This document shows positions 1 through 16,182 of a DNA stretch of 64,000 bases, in pieces (the first letter of the stretch is position 1; each line of letters opens with the position of its first letter). The position numbers and the translations under genes were made by a program. This stretch comes from Paulinella micropora (Eukaryota > Cercozoa > Imbricatea > Euglyphida). The stretch is from contig BJOX01000281.1 in the NCBI GenBank assembly GCA_009731375.1, positions 586,215 through 650,214 on the forward strand. The letters are read 5' to 3'. The notes beneath the pieces are model-generated. The model made no database searches, was not told the origin of the DNA, and saw only the letters and a program-made list of their open reading frames with translations.

Positions 1-2
1 AC

Positions 3-3
<1 letters not shown>

Positions 4-62
<59 letters not shown>
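4..62. repeat. Poly(A) run at window start
   Basis: An uninterrupted A homopolymer of about 59 bases, followed by a short unique stretch (62-90). It could be a retroposon tail entering from outside the window or a homopolymer artefact. No gene signal is visible here. Confidence 0.9.
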
Positions 63-65
<3 letters not shown>

Positions 66-90
66 CGTATTTTGGGGAGAACCGGGCGGC

Positions 91-157
<67 letters not shown>

Positions 158-181
158 GCTATCTAGCTATCCATCCATCTG

Positions 182-220
<39 letters not shown>

Positions 221-239
221 ATCTGAACCGGACGGCGAG

Positions 240-289
<50 letters not shown>

Positions 290-430
290 GTCTATCTATC
301 TATCTGTCTATCTGTCTATCTGTCTATCTATCTATCTATCTACTATCTACCTACCTATCTACCTACCTACCTACCTACCTACCTACCTACCTACTACCAA
401 TCGACCTACCTATCTACCTATCTATCCATC

Positions 431-495
<65 letters not shown>

Positions 496-512
496 ATCTA
501 TCTATCTATCGA

Positions 513-545
<33 letters not shown>
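91..545. repeat. Compound (CTAT)n/(CTAC)n/(CTGT)n microsatellite
   Basis: Tetranucleotide array made of CTAT units with embedded CTAC (about 350-420) and CTGT (about 290-330 and 510-535) blocks. Two short unique words that begin GAACCGG (79 and 225) recur inside it, so a small unique segment was copied together with the repeat. Open frames across it are artefacts of the repeat. Confidence 0.95.
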
Positions 546-630
546 AACTGACATGTAGGGACAAAAAGTAAGTTTGCTTTTTTCAATGAGGTGGTCGTGC
601 TTGGCATTTTTATAGCTTAAAAATAAATTA

Positions 631-644
631 AGATAGATAGAGAT

Positions 645-706
<62 letters not shown>

Positions 707-900
707 GGATAGATAGATAGATAGAAGTGTGAGTTCAAAAATAAAAGACATGTCTACTTTAATATCGTTGGTTAGATTATGCATTATTCACACTTATGTA
801 TGTATGTATGTATGTATGTATGTATATGTAATGTATGTATGTATGTATGTATGTATTTATGCATGTATGTATGTATGTATGTGTATGTATATATGTATGT
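631..900. repeat. (GATA)n then (TATG)n microsatellites
   Basis: A (GATA)n block at 631-725, about 70 bases of unique sequence, then a (TATG)n block at 797-900. Bases 901-987 are unique but show no convincing exon. Methionine/tyrosine/cysteine-rich frames over this stretch come from the repeat. Confidence 0.93.
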
Positions 901-991
901 CGGGTGCATAAGACAATGCAGAAGTCGTCGGGTGCAGGCCCCTTAACACACTGCATAAGAAACACCAGACAAAGAGCCGACTTTTGATTGC

Positions 992-1024
<33 letters not shown>

Positions 1025-1044
1025 CATTATTATTATCATTATTG

Positions 1045-1275
1045 GACACCGTGATAGCCCAGTGGTCAAGTTCTACCATCTGGGCCCTGTCGCCAGTTCG
1101 ATTCCCGTCGGTGCCACCAGTATTTTCATTGAACATACCGGCCCGTCTGGAAGTGTTGGAACTGCCCTTGCGGGGGTGTCATTAGAGCTTATCGTCAATT
1201 CTTCGTACTCCCCTCACGGGTGAGACGATGGAGGCGCATGTGCAGAAATGCATCAGCCATTGACAGAGAAGCACT
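1045..1275 (+). mobile_element. tRNA-derived SINE inserted in (ATT)n
   Basis: The head looks like a tRNA. GACACCG (1045-1051) pairs with CGGTGCC (1109-1115) at six of seven positions as an acceptor stem, and A-CCA follows. Box A is TAGCCCAGTGG (1055-1065) and box B is GTTCGATTCCC (1096-1106), the two internal RNA polymerase III promoter blocks. The T stem pairs poorly, so this is a SINE head rather than a working tRNA gene. About 160 bases of unrelated body follow, ending in (ATT)n. Another (ATT)n lies directly upstream (988-1044), so the unit sits inside a trinucleotide array. Identification rests on the two boxes and the acceptor pairing. Confidence 0.6.
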
Positions 1276-1279
1276 ATTA

Positions 1280-1347
<68 letters not shown>

Positions 1348-1390
1348 GTTGTTCTTATTATTGTTGTTCTTATTATTGTTGTTGTTGTTA

Positions 1391-1452
<62 letters not shown>
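1276..1452. repeat. (ATT)n with GTT interruptions
   Basis: Trinucleotide repeat of about 175 bases that forms the tail of the SINE and leads into the first CBS exon acceptor. Poly-Leu, poly-Tyr and poly-Asn frames here are not genes. Confidence 0.95.
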
Positions 1453-1454
<2 letters not shown>

Positions 1455-1470
1455 CACGGTGTGTGTACAG

Positions 1471-7325
<5,855 letters not shown>

Positions 7326-7330
7326 GCGCC

Positions 7331-7575
7331 TATCTAGACAGCTTATAGATAAGTTAGTGTTCTAGCAAAACAGGCTATCAGATATGCTAGCGTTTCATCT
7401 AGACAGGCTGCGAGAAAAAGCTGTTATTCAATTTAGACAGGTGTTAGGAAGTCTAGACAGACAGACTACGCTTAGTATTCGCATTCTATCTATACAGGCT
7501 GTTAGATAAGCTAGTATTCTATCTACCGGTAGATAGGCTGAGCTTGCAATACTATTCATCTAGACGCGGTGGTAG
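7331..7575. repeat. Degenerate ~45 bp minisatellite
   Basis: About five diverged copies of a unit containing TCTAGACAGGCTGTTAGATA and GCTAGTATTCTA. Copies differ by substitutions and small indels, so the array is old. Confidence 0.6.
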
Positions 7576-8318
7576 GAAAAGCTATTTCGACAACTTTCAA
7601 ACCTGCCTGGCAGTGGCCAGCATTCTTATCTTGATCTCGCCACCTCCGAGTCAGGAGCTTCAGCTAGGTTAGCATACATGTTTGCAAGAGAAGCTACAGT
7701 AATATTCGTTTTTCTTGGTCCGGCCTAGACAGCAAAAACATTTGTTTGAATGATTCAAGTCATAAATACCATATAAGTATACGGGCTACGAAAAGGGCAG
7801 CCGGCGATGGCAAGCACTTTTTACATGGTGGTCTACAATGTATTAATATTAATATTCAACAGAAGAGTTACCGGTATTTCTTTTTTTCACTGATAAACTT
7901 TGAATAAGAGAATACTTGCCAGTAGTAGGAATAAGTGGGACTCCAAGCGTAAGACATAAGTTTTCTCTGAGTAGGTGACCGGACGATGATTTACATATGT
8001 AGTTAGTAAATAAACACAGTGAAATCGAGGCGCTCTAAGGCGTTTGAACTAAAATATTTTTTTAATACAGTTTTTTTTATTTACTTAAACACAGATATTG
8101 ATTGCGTCCGCACTCACGCCGGCAATAATATCAATAATATGTTATATATTGAGTGCATACTGTATGATTAAAGAGAAGCGGCGTTCTGATTTAGTAAGAT
8201 TTTTTTTAAAAAAGCATTATGGTGAATGTCACAAGTTAAAAAAAATCACAGTGAAAACTCAGCAGAGTGAGGATTTATTTAAGTTGTCCTTTTTCTGCTT
8301 ATATTTTTACTTTTTTTT
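7576..8318. other. Non-coding stretch with a short LTR-like match
   Basis: No convincing exon. Around 7897-7945 the sequence GAATAAGAGAATACTTGCCAG and the following GGAATAAGTGGGA match the LTR of the copia element at 50629-50665 with few differences, suggesting a small remnant of a related LTR. The rest is A/T-rich unique DNA. Confidence 0.5.
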
Positions 8319-8672
8319 TTAAGCTTGTGGTTCGTAAGCCTTAGTTTGCCACTTTTTCAACTTTTTAAAATAAATTTTCAAGCCGGCCCGCCGCTGAGGG
8401 ACACACTGGGAATCGAAGAGCCATTTCCCGTCGGTGATCATGAGTCCCACCAAATTTTTTTGACTTGGCATTTTTTCAGTTTTCAAGGGCCGACACATCA
8501 CTTCAAATTCCACAACATGTCCCCTTCCTACTTTCATGCCGCGTCCAAAGTCAAAAAACAAGGGTTGGCCAGTGGGGAAGAAGGAATAAGGGTTCTGCGC
8601 GTGTGGCCAAATCTGACACTGCAAAACGAAAGGCAAACCATTCAGACAAGGCGGCCAAAGCAGCCACTTCAA
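8319..8672 (-). CDS. Possible exon, unknown function
   Basis: An open frame of about 117 codons with ordinary composition (contains FFPTGQPLFFDFGRG and HVVEFEVMCRPLK), ending in a stop at 8319. It lies downstream, in transcription order, of the methyltransferase-like exons and could be their 3' exon. Frames on the opposite strand also look partly protein-like. I do not recognise a domain. Low confidence that it is translated. Confidence 0.3.
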   Translation of the reverse strand: MKWLLWPPCLNGLPFVLQCQIWPHAQNPYSFFPTGQPLFFDFGRGMKVGRGHVVEFEVMCRPLKTEKMPSQKNLVGLMITDGKWLFDSQCVPQRRAGLKIYFKKLKKWQTKAYEPQA

Positions 8673-8682
8673 GAGATTTAAG

Positions 8683-9112
8683 AGTCAAGAGGCAAGAAGA
8701 AAGAAAAAGGAAGAGAAAGATGAAGAGACAGAACCAGAGAGTGAGGAGGGACAGACAGAGAAGGAGTGTGTAGATGTAGAAAAAGATAGATTAGCCTCGG
8801 AGTGCCGCAACACACATAGAATACTCAACACATTCACATCACCAGACGGTAGACAGACATACACACAGCACAAGAGAGACCATAAAGACTACTTCACACT
8901 TGCAACACCAGAGGTTAGGGAAAAGAAAAACGAGAAAGGTAAGAGGCAAGAAAAGAAGACAGTTATACAGGAGCTTAGGTTTCAGGCAGAGACACAGTAG
9001 GTTTAGAAAGATAGAGGAGGATGCGATGAAAGAGTTTGGGAGCGCATTTGATAGCTTTGTAGAGAGAGACGAGCCCACAGCTGAGGAAATAAGGCAGACA
9101 GTAGAAGCCTGA
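8683..9112 (+). CDS. Possible charged protein C-terminus, two exons
   Basis: The plus strand reads as a Lys/Glu-rich protein (contains RLASECRNTHRILNTF and DHKDYFTLATPEVREKK). Removing a 40-base GTAAGA...CTTAG segment near 8939-8979 joins it in frame to a tail containing RKIEEDAMKEFGSAFDSF and ending TVEA with a TGA at 9110-9112. No start codon is visible, so an upstream exon would be needed. Function unknown. The alternative is a frameshifted relic or chance coding on the back of the minus-strand gene. Confidence 0.3.
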
Positions 9113-9118
9113 TTCTTG

Positions 9119-10679
9119 TGCCATTTCGTGTGGCACGAGTCGTTGCAGAAGTAACCATGAATGGAGAAGCCATCGTTTTTTACACAGCCGTTGAGGACGG
9201 AGTCGAAGCAACGACTGAACACGGAGGCGGGGGAACGGAGGTAGACGACGAACTGGCCGCGTCCGTGCAGCGATGCGTGCAGGTAGTGGTTGTCGTGTTC
9301 GCAGTGCACAACGTCGTTGTCTTCGAGGTCCATGCTTTTCTTGCAAGTGAAACAGACCGACTTGGTCACGCCGTTTGCACTTCCGCCAATGTGCCCCTTT
9401 TTCGCAAGAACTTTGTCGACTTTGCCTGGGTTTTTTTCCTCCTCCTCCTCATCGTCCTGCTCAACTTCGTCCTCACTTGAAGCCTTTTTCTTCTTGCCCT
9501 TCTTCTTGGTCGGTTTCAGGAACTCCCGGACACGAGCCTTCGCGAAGTCAACCTGCTTTGTGTCGATGTCGATGCCAGTAACTCGCATGTCGGCCTCCAA
9601 AGCACCGATCACCTCTGAACCCGAACCCATGCATGCAACAAGAACATTGCTCAGAGGAGGCAGAATGGTTGACAAAATCTGCTTGGACAGCTCCGTAGGT
9701 TTCTCGGGTCGGCGGAATGGCGCTGTTTCTTGACCGGTACCTCGACGATGAAGAGGTTGTGACGGAGGACGGGGTTCTGGTCAAGATTGAGGACGAAGGA
9801 GGCCTGCTTCGGGTTGAAGGCCACCAACATCATCTCCACCGCCTTGATCCACTTCTGGACATCTCCCACGTAGTTGTGATTGTTTTTGTACCAGTAAACC
9901 GTCTCAATGGTTTGGTACCCAGTCGCTGAAAGAGCCTCCACCAGCATGTTCGTCTCCAGTTCCCTGCAAAAACCATGCAAGTGCCACCAGTGCCTGAAAC
10001 CGGTCAGCACTTTTATGCATAAACGTGGTGCGTGCAGTTGGGCTCCGACGTAAAAAATGGAACCCAATTGGAAAACCAGAAAAAACGTGAAAAAGGCATC
10101 AGACAAAATCCGAACATGGAACTTTTATGCATAAAAGTGTCAACTGCAAACGGACCAGACCTCTTCCTCAGTGGCAGCCACGTTGGCAGCCTTCCCAGCC
10201 ATGTCCTTGAGCAACTCTTTAAGCTTCTTCTTCAGCTTGCCTACAGTTGCCACATGGGATCCATAACCGAAAACATCACCGCAAAACACGTGAGGAAGTG
10301 GGGGGGGGGGGGGGACGGAATTCAAACTCAACAACACACACGAAGACATCAAACACAACACAAGACAAAGTGAGAGCAAAAAAGAACCAAAAACAAGAAG
10401 AGAGAGAACAAGAGAACGAAAGGGAAATGCTTGTTGACCAGTAGGTGCACTGGTGCCTTGTTCAAAGATGCGACGCAGCGACGCGTCCCAGGTCACAAAC
10501 TCAGGCAAGGACGATCTGTTGCCCGAATGCAAACAGTCTCGTTCAGCCAAATGAAAGATCGTAGTTTTGTTTTTCTCCTCGTCCCAAGCAGAAATGACCC
10601 ACATTCGACCCTGTTCAGACCTCGAGGAACGAAAGTTTGTGACCATCCCTTTGCTGAGGTCGAACATTTCGATTTTGCC
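9119..10679 (-). CDS. DNA methyltransferase-like gene A, partial, spliced
   Basis: Minus-strand exons 10679-10439, 10240-10156 and 9963 to about 9119 join with matching phases (1 to 2, then 2 to 1). The last exon contains TVYWYKNNHNYVGDVQ and then RRPEKPTELSKQIL, about 13 residues before a class I MTase motif I (VACMGSGSEVIGALEA) and an acidic cofactor-loop motif (GIDIDTKQ). A KP-T-EL helix before the AdoMet glycine loop is typical of amino-methylating DNA methyltransferases (adenine-N6 or cytosine-N4 type). A Cys/His-rich module follows (CFTCKKS, HCEHDNHYLH, CNDSCHTKW), probably zinc-binding. The frame shifts by one base near 9720, just before the KPTEL segment, so the copy is broken or the assembly has an indel. 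The 5' end was not identified. DNA as substrate is inferred; RNA or protein methylation is not excluded. Confidence 0.62.
9964..10155 (-). repeat. Repetitive (introner-like) intron of gene A
   Basis: A 192-base GT-AG intron (donor GTCCGTTTG, acceptor TTTTTGCAG). It contains a perfect ACTTTTATGCATAAAAGT palindrome at 10121-10138 and a one-mismatch copy at 10009-10026. Its whole length is similar, in inverted orientation, to 12449-12650: shared words include CCATGTTCGGATT, TTTTCCAATTGGG, TTTTTACGTC and ACTGGTGGCAC in the same order. A unique spliced intron would not be expected to have such a copy. Confidence 0.8.
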
Positions 10680-12696
10680 CTAGCAAAGAAAGGTTTAGGA
10701 CAAGCAACTCCAAATTGTCGTCGATCCACCACAACCGATTGGGGCTTTCCACAACATTTTTTTTTTAAAGACATTGTCTCAAACCAGTTTTGGGCTGTCG
10801 AGAAAAACAGAGGGTGGTTGAGAAAAGGTCGAAAGGGACTTTTTGCACTCAGGGAAAAAAGAAGAAGTTGTCCTGAGCCAAAAAACAGAGTTTTTTTCTT
10901 GGTCGAATCATAATCGTGGGCCGCGGGATTCCAAATTTGAAGTACGGTTCGGATTGGCCCAAAGAGGCATTTCCGGACTAACAACTTGAAAAATGAGTAG
11001 CCCAAAACAGTTTTGAGTCACTGGTGGCACTGGGCACACACATTGGGACCCGCCCGGATGAACATTTATGCATAAAAGTCTCACATTCAACTCAGCCCAA
11101 ACCGGTTTTTTCATTAAAAAAAAAAATTTAAAGATGAAAAGGCGATTTGGGACTTTTATGAATAAAAGTCTCATGTTCAGACTTGACTTAGACAGCTTTT
11201 CATGACCTCTGAAAATGCATGTTTTTCAGATCCTTAAGCGCGATTACCTTTCCACACTGAGATCTCATTTCAAGACCCTCGCACAACAGCTGGAAGGCCA
11301 GCAACATCGACCTCCACACGACGAGATCGTTCAAGGCGACCTAAAACTGCGAAAAAGTTTTATAAGTACTGTACCCAAACCTTTGTTGACCAATCTTGAA
11401 ATGAAAAAAATTGTTTGGACAGGCGACTTTCTGGGGTTTGGATTCGAGGCATGGCTGAAAACGTTTGCTCCAGAGCGACTTCACTGCTACTGGAAAAAGA
11501 TGGCGTCAGTCGAAGATGGTAAAGGGGGTACTCGGAAGTTGGACGAAACACAGGCAAGCCATCTGATCGCAGAAGGGAAACACTTGTTTGCGTCGTTCTT
11601 TGTCTTCACTGTGTTTCAGCAAGGACGACGTTTTACGCACTGGGAGGTTGATCTGTGTCTGGAACTAAAACATCGTGGTCTCAGCAGAGAAGGGATCGAT
11701 GTTCTCTCTTCTGCGGGAAGAATTCTACCTTTGCGAAGCTTTGATCTGCACAGAACCAAGCGACTTGAAACTGTGATGGAAAGAATCAGGTAAACAAGGT
11801 GTGAACTCACACAAAAAACCACTGAACACTTTGTTGAACACATTTTTGTCACACACCGAAATTGTTGCATTGACAGTCTTTGCTTCAAGGTCAAGACGTG
11901 GAGGTTTTTCAAGAATTCACCAGACAAAAACTGCATTTTACACTGTTAACGAAATGTTTTCAGCGAAAGGGGAGACAATTTCAAACAAAACAGAACGAGC
12001 CTGAAAAAAGCTTGTAGGTCCAAACCGCACATGGAACTTTTGTGCACAAAAGCTCAAAGTGTGGTAAGTTCATTTTGGAACAAATACATTTTAAAGCGTC
12101 TCCAGTTCCCTGCAAAAACGTCCAAAAAAACCCAACCGATGTAAAGTAAAATTGTGACTTTTATGCATAAATGCTTTTTGCATTCCTTGAACTTGCTCAG
12201 TGAATTAAGCTCAGCTGCACTGACCATTTTCAGACATTGAAACAGTAGCTTGAGTGAGAAAAGTTGAATTAACACTAATTAAATTAAAACTTGTTCCATT
12301 TGTACATGTGCACAAAAGTGCTACATTGAAATTGCTTAGAACTGCCACACAAGGTTCAGCCGGAATGTTAATCTCACCCTAGGTCTTTCGTAAATGCAAC
12401 TTCCTCATGATCACTGAAAAAAACTTTTAATGTAAAAATTTCGACAGGACTGGACCATTTGCATTTTACACTTTCATGCATAAAAATCCCATGTTCGGAT
12501 TGGCTCGGCTGCATTTTTTTCTGTTTTTCAGTGTTTTCCAATTGGGGTCCACTTTTTACGTCCGAGCTCAAATTCACTCACCACTTTTATGCATAAAAGT
12601 GCTGACAGGTTTCAGGTACTGGTGGCACCTGCCAAACTTTTTTACTTTTTTTTTTGCAACAGCTTTCCTTTTCTTACAGCTTTTATGCATAAAAAG
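10009..12696. repeat. Nine copies of an 18-bp palindrome (ACTTTTATGCATAAAAGT family)
   Basis: Copies at 10009-10026, 10121-10138, 11062-11079, 11152-11169, 12036-12053, 12157-12174, 12470-12487, 12583-12600 and 12679-12696. Two are perfect palindromes; the others have one to three changes. Several are flanked on one side by CCCATGTTCGGATTGG-like sequence, in both orientations, so the repeat unit is longer than the palindrome. All lie in introns or non-coding DNA and none interrupts a called exon. Possible roles are transposon termini, an element stem-loop or a protein-binding site. Confidence 0.9.
11230..11789 (+). CDS. Internal exon of an unrecognised gene
   Basis: A 560-base open exon bounded by TTTTTCAG and GTAAAC, opposite in strand to gene A. 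It encodes a basic, largely helical segment (contains HWEVDLCLELKHRGLSREGI and VLSSAGRILPLRSFDL). The LELKHRGLS...VLSSAG...L arrangement loosely recalls helix-turn-helix segments of mobile-element proteins, but I cannot name a family. Upstream and downstream exons were not found. Flanking non-coding DNA carries the same palindrome repeats as gene A, so both may belong to one mobile unit. Confidence 0.55.
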
Positions 12697-13696
12697 TGTT
12701 TTCCGACAGCTGGCATGTTTTTCTACAGATTCCATAAATGATTCATCTATGTGATTTTTTTAGTGGTACTACTGCGTGACCAATATGTAGTGCATGTTGT
12801 TTTTTAGTTTACATTGACAGCTTTGATACATATGATGGTTGTTCCGGTCTTCGGTTCAATGATTTAAGATTTTCGGGCATTCTTTAGCTTTGTTCATTGT
12901 TGCTAACCAGTCATCACTATAAGTTTTTGTAATTATTCTAGTCATTAAGCTTCAAAAACATGTCATATTTTTGTTTTATGGAAATTCATGCTTCGGATTG
13001 TTGAGTTTCCATTTGCGCAGCACCTCACCAGTTGGCTTTTACAACTTGACCGGTTTCCAAGCTACAGTTCTTCAATCTTGACTCACGACTTCCTGCACAA
13101 ACAATCCTGTCATGCTTTTCGTCCCTTCATTTCTTCTTTCCGGTCGTTGTTTGTAGTCAGGTTTTTTTCCAGCACGAGTTGAAACTTGAAAAATATTGTA
13201 TATTTTCGTCATGTGAACATAGGCATGTTTTTATTAATTACAAAAATGATATTTCACCCCTCCGCAGCCGGAGGGGTAAATGAAGCTGTACGTTAACGTT
13301 GGAAGGTCCAAGTAGTTGTGCGCGTGTACATGTGTTTTTTCTCTAGTTTCTAGTATGTTATTTCTATAGATAGTATACAGTATAGCTAGCTACTAGAGCT
13401 ATAGACTAGATAGACGGGCGATCCACTGTCATCTAGGTCATATTCTCGTAGGTAGATAGGTAGATCATCGGTTTGGGGCTGAAAGAGCAGTAATTTTTGC
13501 GAAAAATTATTAGGATTCTTGTGAAACATTCCTCAAAAATTAGTGAGCTTTTTCTTTTGTAGTCTATGTTTCTTTTAATGTGGTGTAGTAATTTTACTAA
13601 GACTTAACACTTAAACTTATTCAAAATCTTATTAAGAGCATTAACATTATTAATATTGTCTGCCTTAACATTTAAATATCCATAAGTCCGTCGCCG
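11790..13696. other. Non-coding DNA rich in intron-type repeats
   Basis: Contains five of the nine palindromes and the inverted copy of the gene A intron (12449-12650). At 12097-12120 a stretch of over 20 bases matches the acceptor plus exon start of gene A (CGTCTCCAGTTCCCTGCAAA, exonic on the minus strand at 9951-9970). A 9-bp stem hairpin (ACCCCTCCG...CGGAGGGGT) lies at 13254-13276. No further exon could be supported. Confidence 0.6.
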
Positions 13697-13888
13697 CTAC
13701 TTATAAAGGTCATGATTTTCCCACCCTCCTGGTGGGCCATCAATGGTTCCGCTTGCATCTGCCAGTAAGATTAGCTGAAGCCAAACCTCATCCTCGTCGC
13801 CGAACTTCCAGTCGCTGTCCCGATGCACGCCGTAAGCCACGTCGTAGTACATGTAGAGAAGCTTAGAGATCGTAGCCGAAGGTATTCG
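13697..13888 (-). CDS. Possible terminal exon, unknown function
   Basis: A 64-codon minus-strand frame opening directly at an AG acceptor (GGCCTAG) and ending in TAG at 13697-13699. It is acidic and aromatic (contains MYYDVAYGVHRDSDWKFGDE and DGPPGGWENHDLYK). Composition is coding-like, but I recognise no domain. The segment just upstream on the same strand (CFPALENGWETVPHSWGW) is open in another frame, so the gene may be frameshifted. Confidence 0.4.
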   Translation of the reverse strand, partial: RIPSATISKLLYMYYDVAYGVHRDSDWKFGDEDEVWLQLILLADASGTIDGPPGGWENHDLYK

Positions 13889-14216
13889 CTAGGCCGTCCA
13901 GCCCCAACTATGTGGAACCGTTTCCCAACCGTTTTCCAGCGCAGGAAAACACCACATTTCTCTGGCCTGTGGTGAGCAAGTTTGGGTTTTGGTTGCGTTG
14001 ACCAAATTTTGCCAATTTGCTTGTCCAGTTGGAGAGCTCTTCCAGGTCGCGAGCAGGAGCACGTCAAGGTTTTTTGACTCAGTCATTCAAAACTCGCCAG
14101 TCAGATCGGACGGTGAGTGGGCACACCGCAAATCAAATATTTTTGCTGGGGTTTGCTCCCGCTACAACCACCCACCTCATTTTCAATCCACAATCACGCA
14201 GTTCGGTCTTCTTTTT

Positions 14217-14845
14217 TAGCACCTTTCTTAGCACTTTCTTAGCGTTTCCGCCCCCCTATCAACACACCTTGTACACCACAAAACCACACCAAAGAACATG
14301 CGTCAAGATGCAAAAGAATCCCCAGTCTGAAGGGGCTGTATGTTTCTATAAGATGTGATGCATACAGACATTGCTTTGTCAACTTGTGTTAAAGAAAATT
14401 TTCGTTCTTGCTGCTGCTGCGGTGCCTTGCGCCTGCTTCCTGCTTCCCGCTTCCTGCTTCCTGCTTCCTGCTTCTGCTTCGCTTGCCTCTCGCTTCCTGT
14501 TTCCTGCTTCCTGCTCCGTTAGAACACATTTTTTTTAGCACCTTTCTTAACAGCGTGTCACCTCCAATCCATGCACCTATACACACAAGTAAACCAAATC
14601 AAAGAAAATGCGTCGAGATACAAAAGAATCTTTTTTTTAGCACCTTTCTTAACAGCGTGTCACCTCCAATCCATGCACCTAAAACACACAAGTAAAACAA
14701 ATCAAAGAAAATGCGTCAAGATACAAAGGAATCCCCCGTCTGAAGGGACTGTATGTTTCAGTATATATGATGCATACAGAGATTGCTTTGGTAACGAGTG
14801 TTACACAAAATATTCGTTCTTGCTGCTGCCACCGTGCATTGTGCC
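14217..14845. repeat. Three diverged tandem copies of a ~110-210 bp unit
   Basis: Units begin TTTAGCACCTTTCTTA (about 14217, 14537 and 14636), run through AAAGAAAATGCGTC-AGATAC and, in the first and third, end in GAAGGG-CTGTATGTTTC and a TTCGTTCTTGCTGCTG word. A (CTTCCTG)n tract (14430-14515) separates the first from the second. No coding evidence. Confidence 0.75.
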
Positions 14846-14857
14846 CTCATAGGTACA

Positions 14858-15062
<205 letters not shown>

Positions 15063-15506
15063 GAGACATCGACTAATGTCAGAAAAAAGGAGCTTCTGAT
15101 TTCGTCAACCAAGGAAGTCTGTGGGTAAAGTATTAACCCGATGCCCAGCTAAGCCGTGATGTTTGCACGGAAGGGACTGATACAGGCGATACCAAAATCT
15201 CCCTAGTACCAGGCGGGGCCAGGGCTCGTTCCATAAGCGCCCCTTGCAGAACGAGCTCCCACCTCCATTACAGAGGGCCCAGTAAGCAGATGGAGTTTCG
15301 AGACTGTTCGACAGTCTAGTATAAACCGACAGAGCACTGTGGGTTTTATTCCGGGCTCAACAAGCGAGAAAGGGCACCCTGAGGGAACAGGATTGTGCTT
15401 CCCGTCGCTATTTCGGCATGTGACTTATGGGCGTATGGCTAGGAACACATAAGGCACCCTACCACGGCACCCCACCACGGGCCCAGCACACCCACACCAT
15501 CCCCTG
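15063..15506 (-). mobile_element. Retroposon 3' fragment, copy A
   Basis: About 444 bases set between two GATA arrays. Read on the minus strand it ends in CATTAGTCGATGTCTCATC followed by (TATC)n. It matches copy B (15702-16054) over about 350 bases with roughly ten differences, then extends another 90 bases at its 5' side. A shared 3' end, different 5' truncation points and a simple-repeat tail are the signature of target-primed reverse transcription. No open frame is present. Confidence 0.75.
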
Positions 15507-15543
<37 letters not shown>

Positions 15544-15577
15544 CATAGATAGGTAGGTAGGTAGGTAGGTGGGTAGG

Positions 15578-15609
<32 letters not shown>

Positions 15610-15618
15610 CAGATAGAC

Positions 15619-15674
<56 letters not shown>

Positions 15675-15701
15675 GGACAGATAAATAGATAGATAGATAG
15701 A
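15507..15701. repeat. (GATA)n between retroposon copies
   Basis: GATA array with a GGTA block at about 15551-15580 and GACA variants, separating copies A and B. Confidence 0.95.
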
Positions 15702-16054
15702 TGAGATATCGACTAATGTCAGAAAAAAGGAGCTTCTGATTTCGTCAATCAAGGAAGTCTGTGAATAAAGTATTGACCCGATGCCCAGCTAAGGCGTGAT
15801 GTTTGCACGGAAGGGACTGATACAGGCAATACCAAAGCTCCCTAGTACCAGGCGGGGCCAGGGCTCGTTCCATAAGCGCCCCTTGCAGAACGAGCTCCCA
15901 CCTCCATTACAGAGGGCCCAGTAAGCAGATGGAGTTTCGAGACTGTTCGACAGTCTAGTATAAACCGACAGAGCACTGTGGGTTTTATTCCGGGCTCAAC
16001 AAGCGAGAAAGGGCACCCTGAGGGAACAGGATTGTGCTTCCCGTCGCTATTTCG
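15702..16054 (-). mobile_element. Retroposon 3' fragment, copy B
   Basis: About 353 bases nearly identical to copy A but 5'-truncated at CGAAATAGCG, where GATA repeat starts abruptly (16055). The 3' end is again followed by (TATC)n on the minus strand. Confidence 0.75.
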
Positions 16055-16120
<66 letters not shown>

Positions 16121-16133
16121 GTAGGTAGGTAGG

Positions 16134-16182
<49 letters not shown>

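Noticed and set aside
1045-1119. Functional tRNA gene
   Set aside because: Acceptor stem and boxes fit, but the T stem pairs poorly, no clean anticodon arm is formed, and a SINE-like body and (ATT)n tail follow.
10185-10275. ParB-like GxH-AT motif in gene A (GYGSHVATVGK)
   Set aside because: Exon phases place the acceptor at 10241, after this peptide, so the stretch is intronic. Only gene B has a supported ParB-like motif.
10493-11005. 170-codon minus-strand frame rich in Phe and Lys
   Set aside because: It overlaps the supported exon 10679-10439 in another frame and has no domain or splice logic; treated as a shadow frame.
13254-13276. Histone-type 3' stem-loop or terminator hairpin
   Set aside because: The 9-bp stem with a 4-5 base loop does not match the histone consensus, and no histone gene is nearby.
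15090-15460. Possible ribosomal RNA fragment (words such as CCCGATGCCCAGCTAAG)
   Set aside because: I could not match ordered rRNA segments. The unit is better explained as a retroposon 3' fragment present in two truncated copies.
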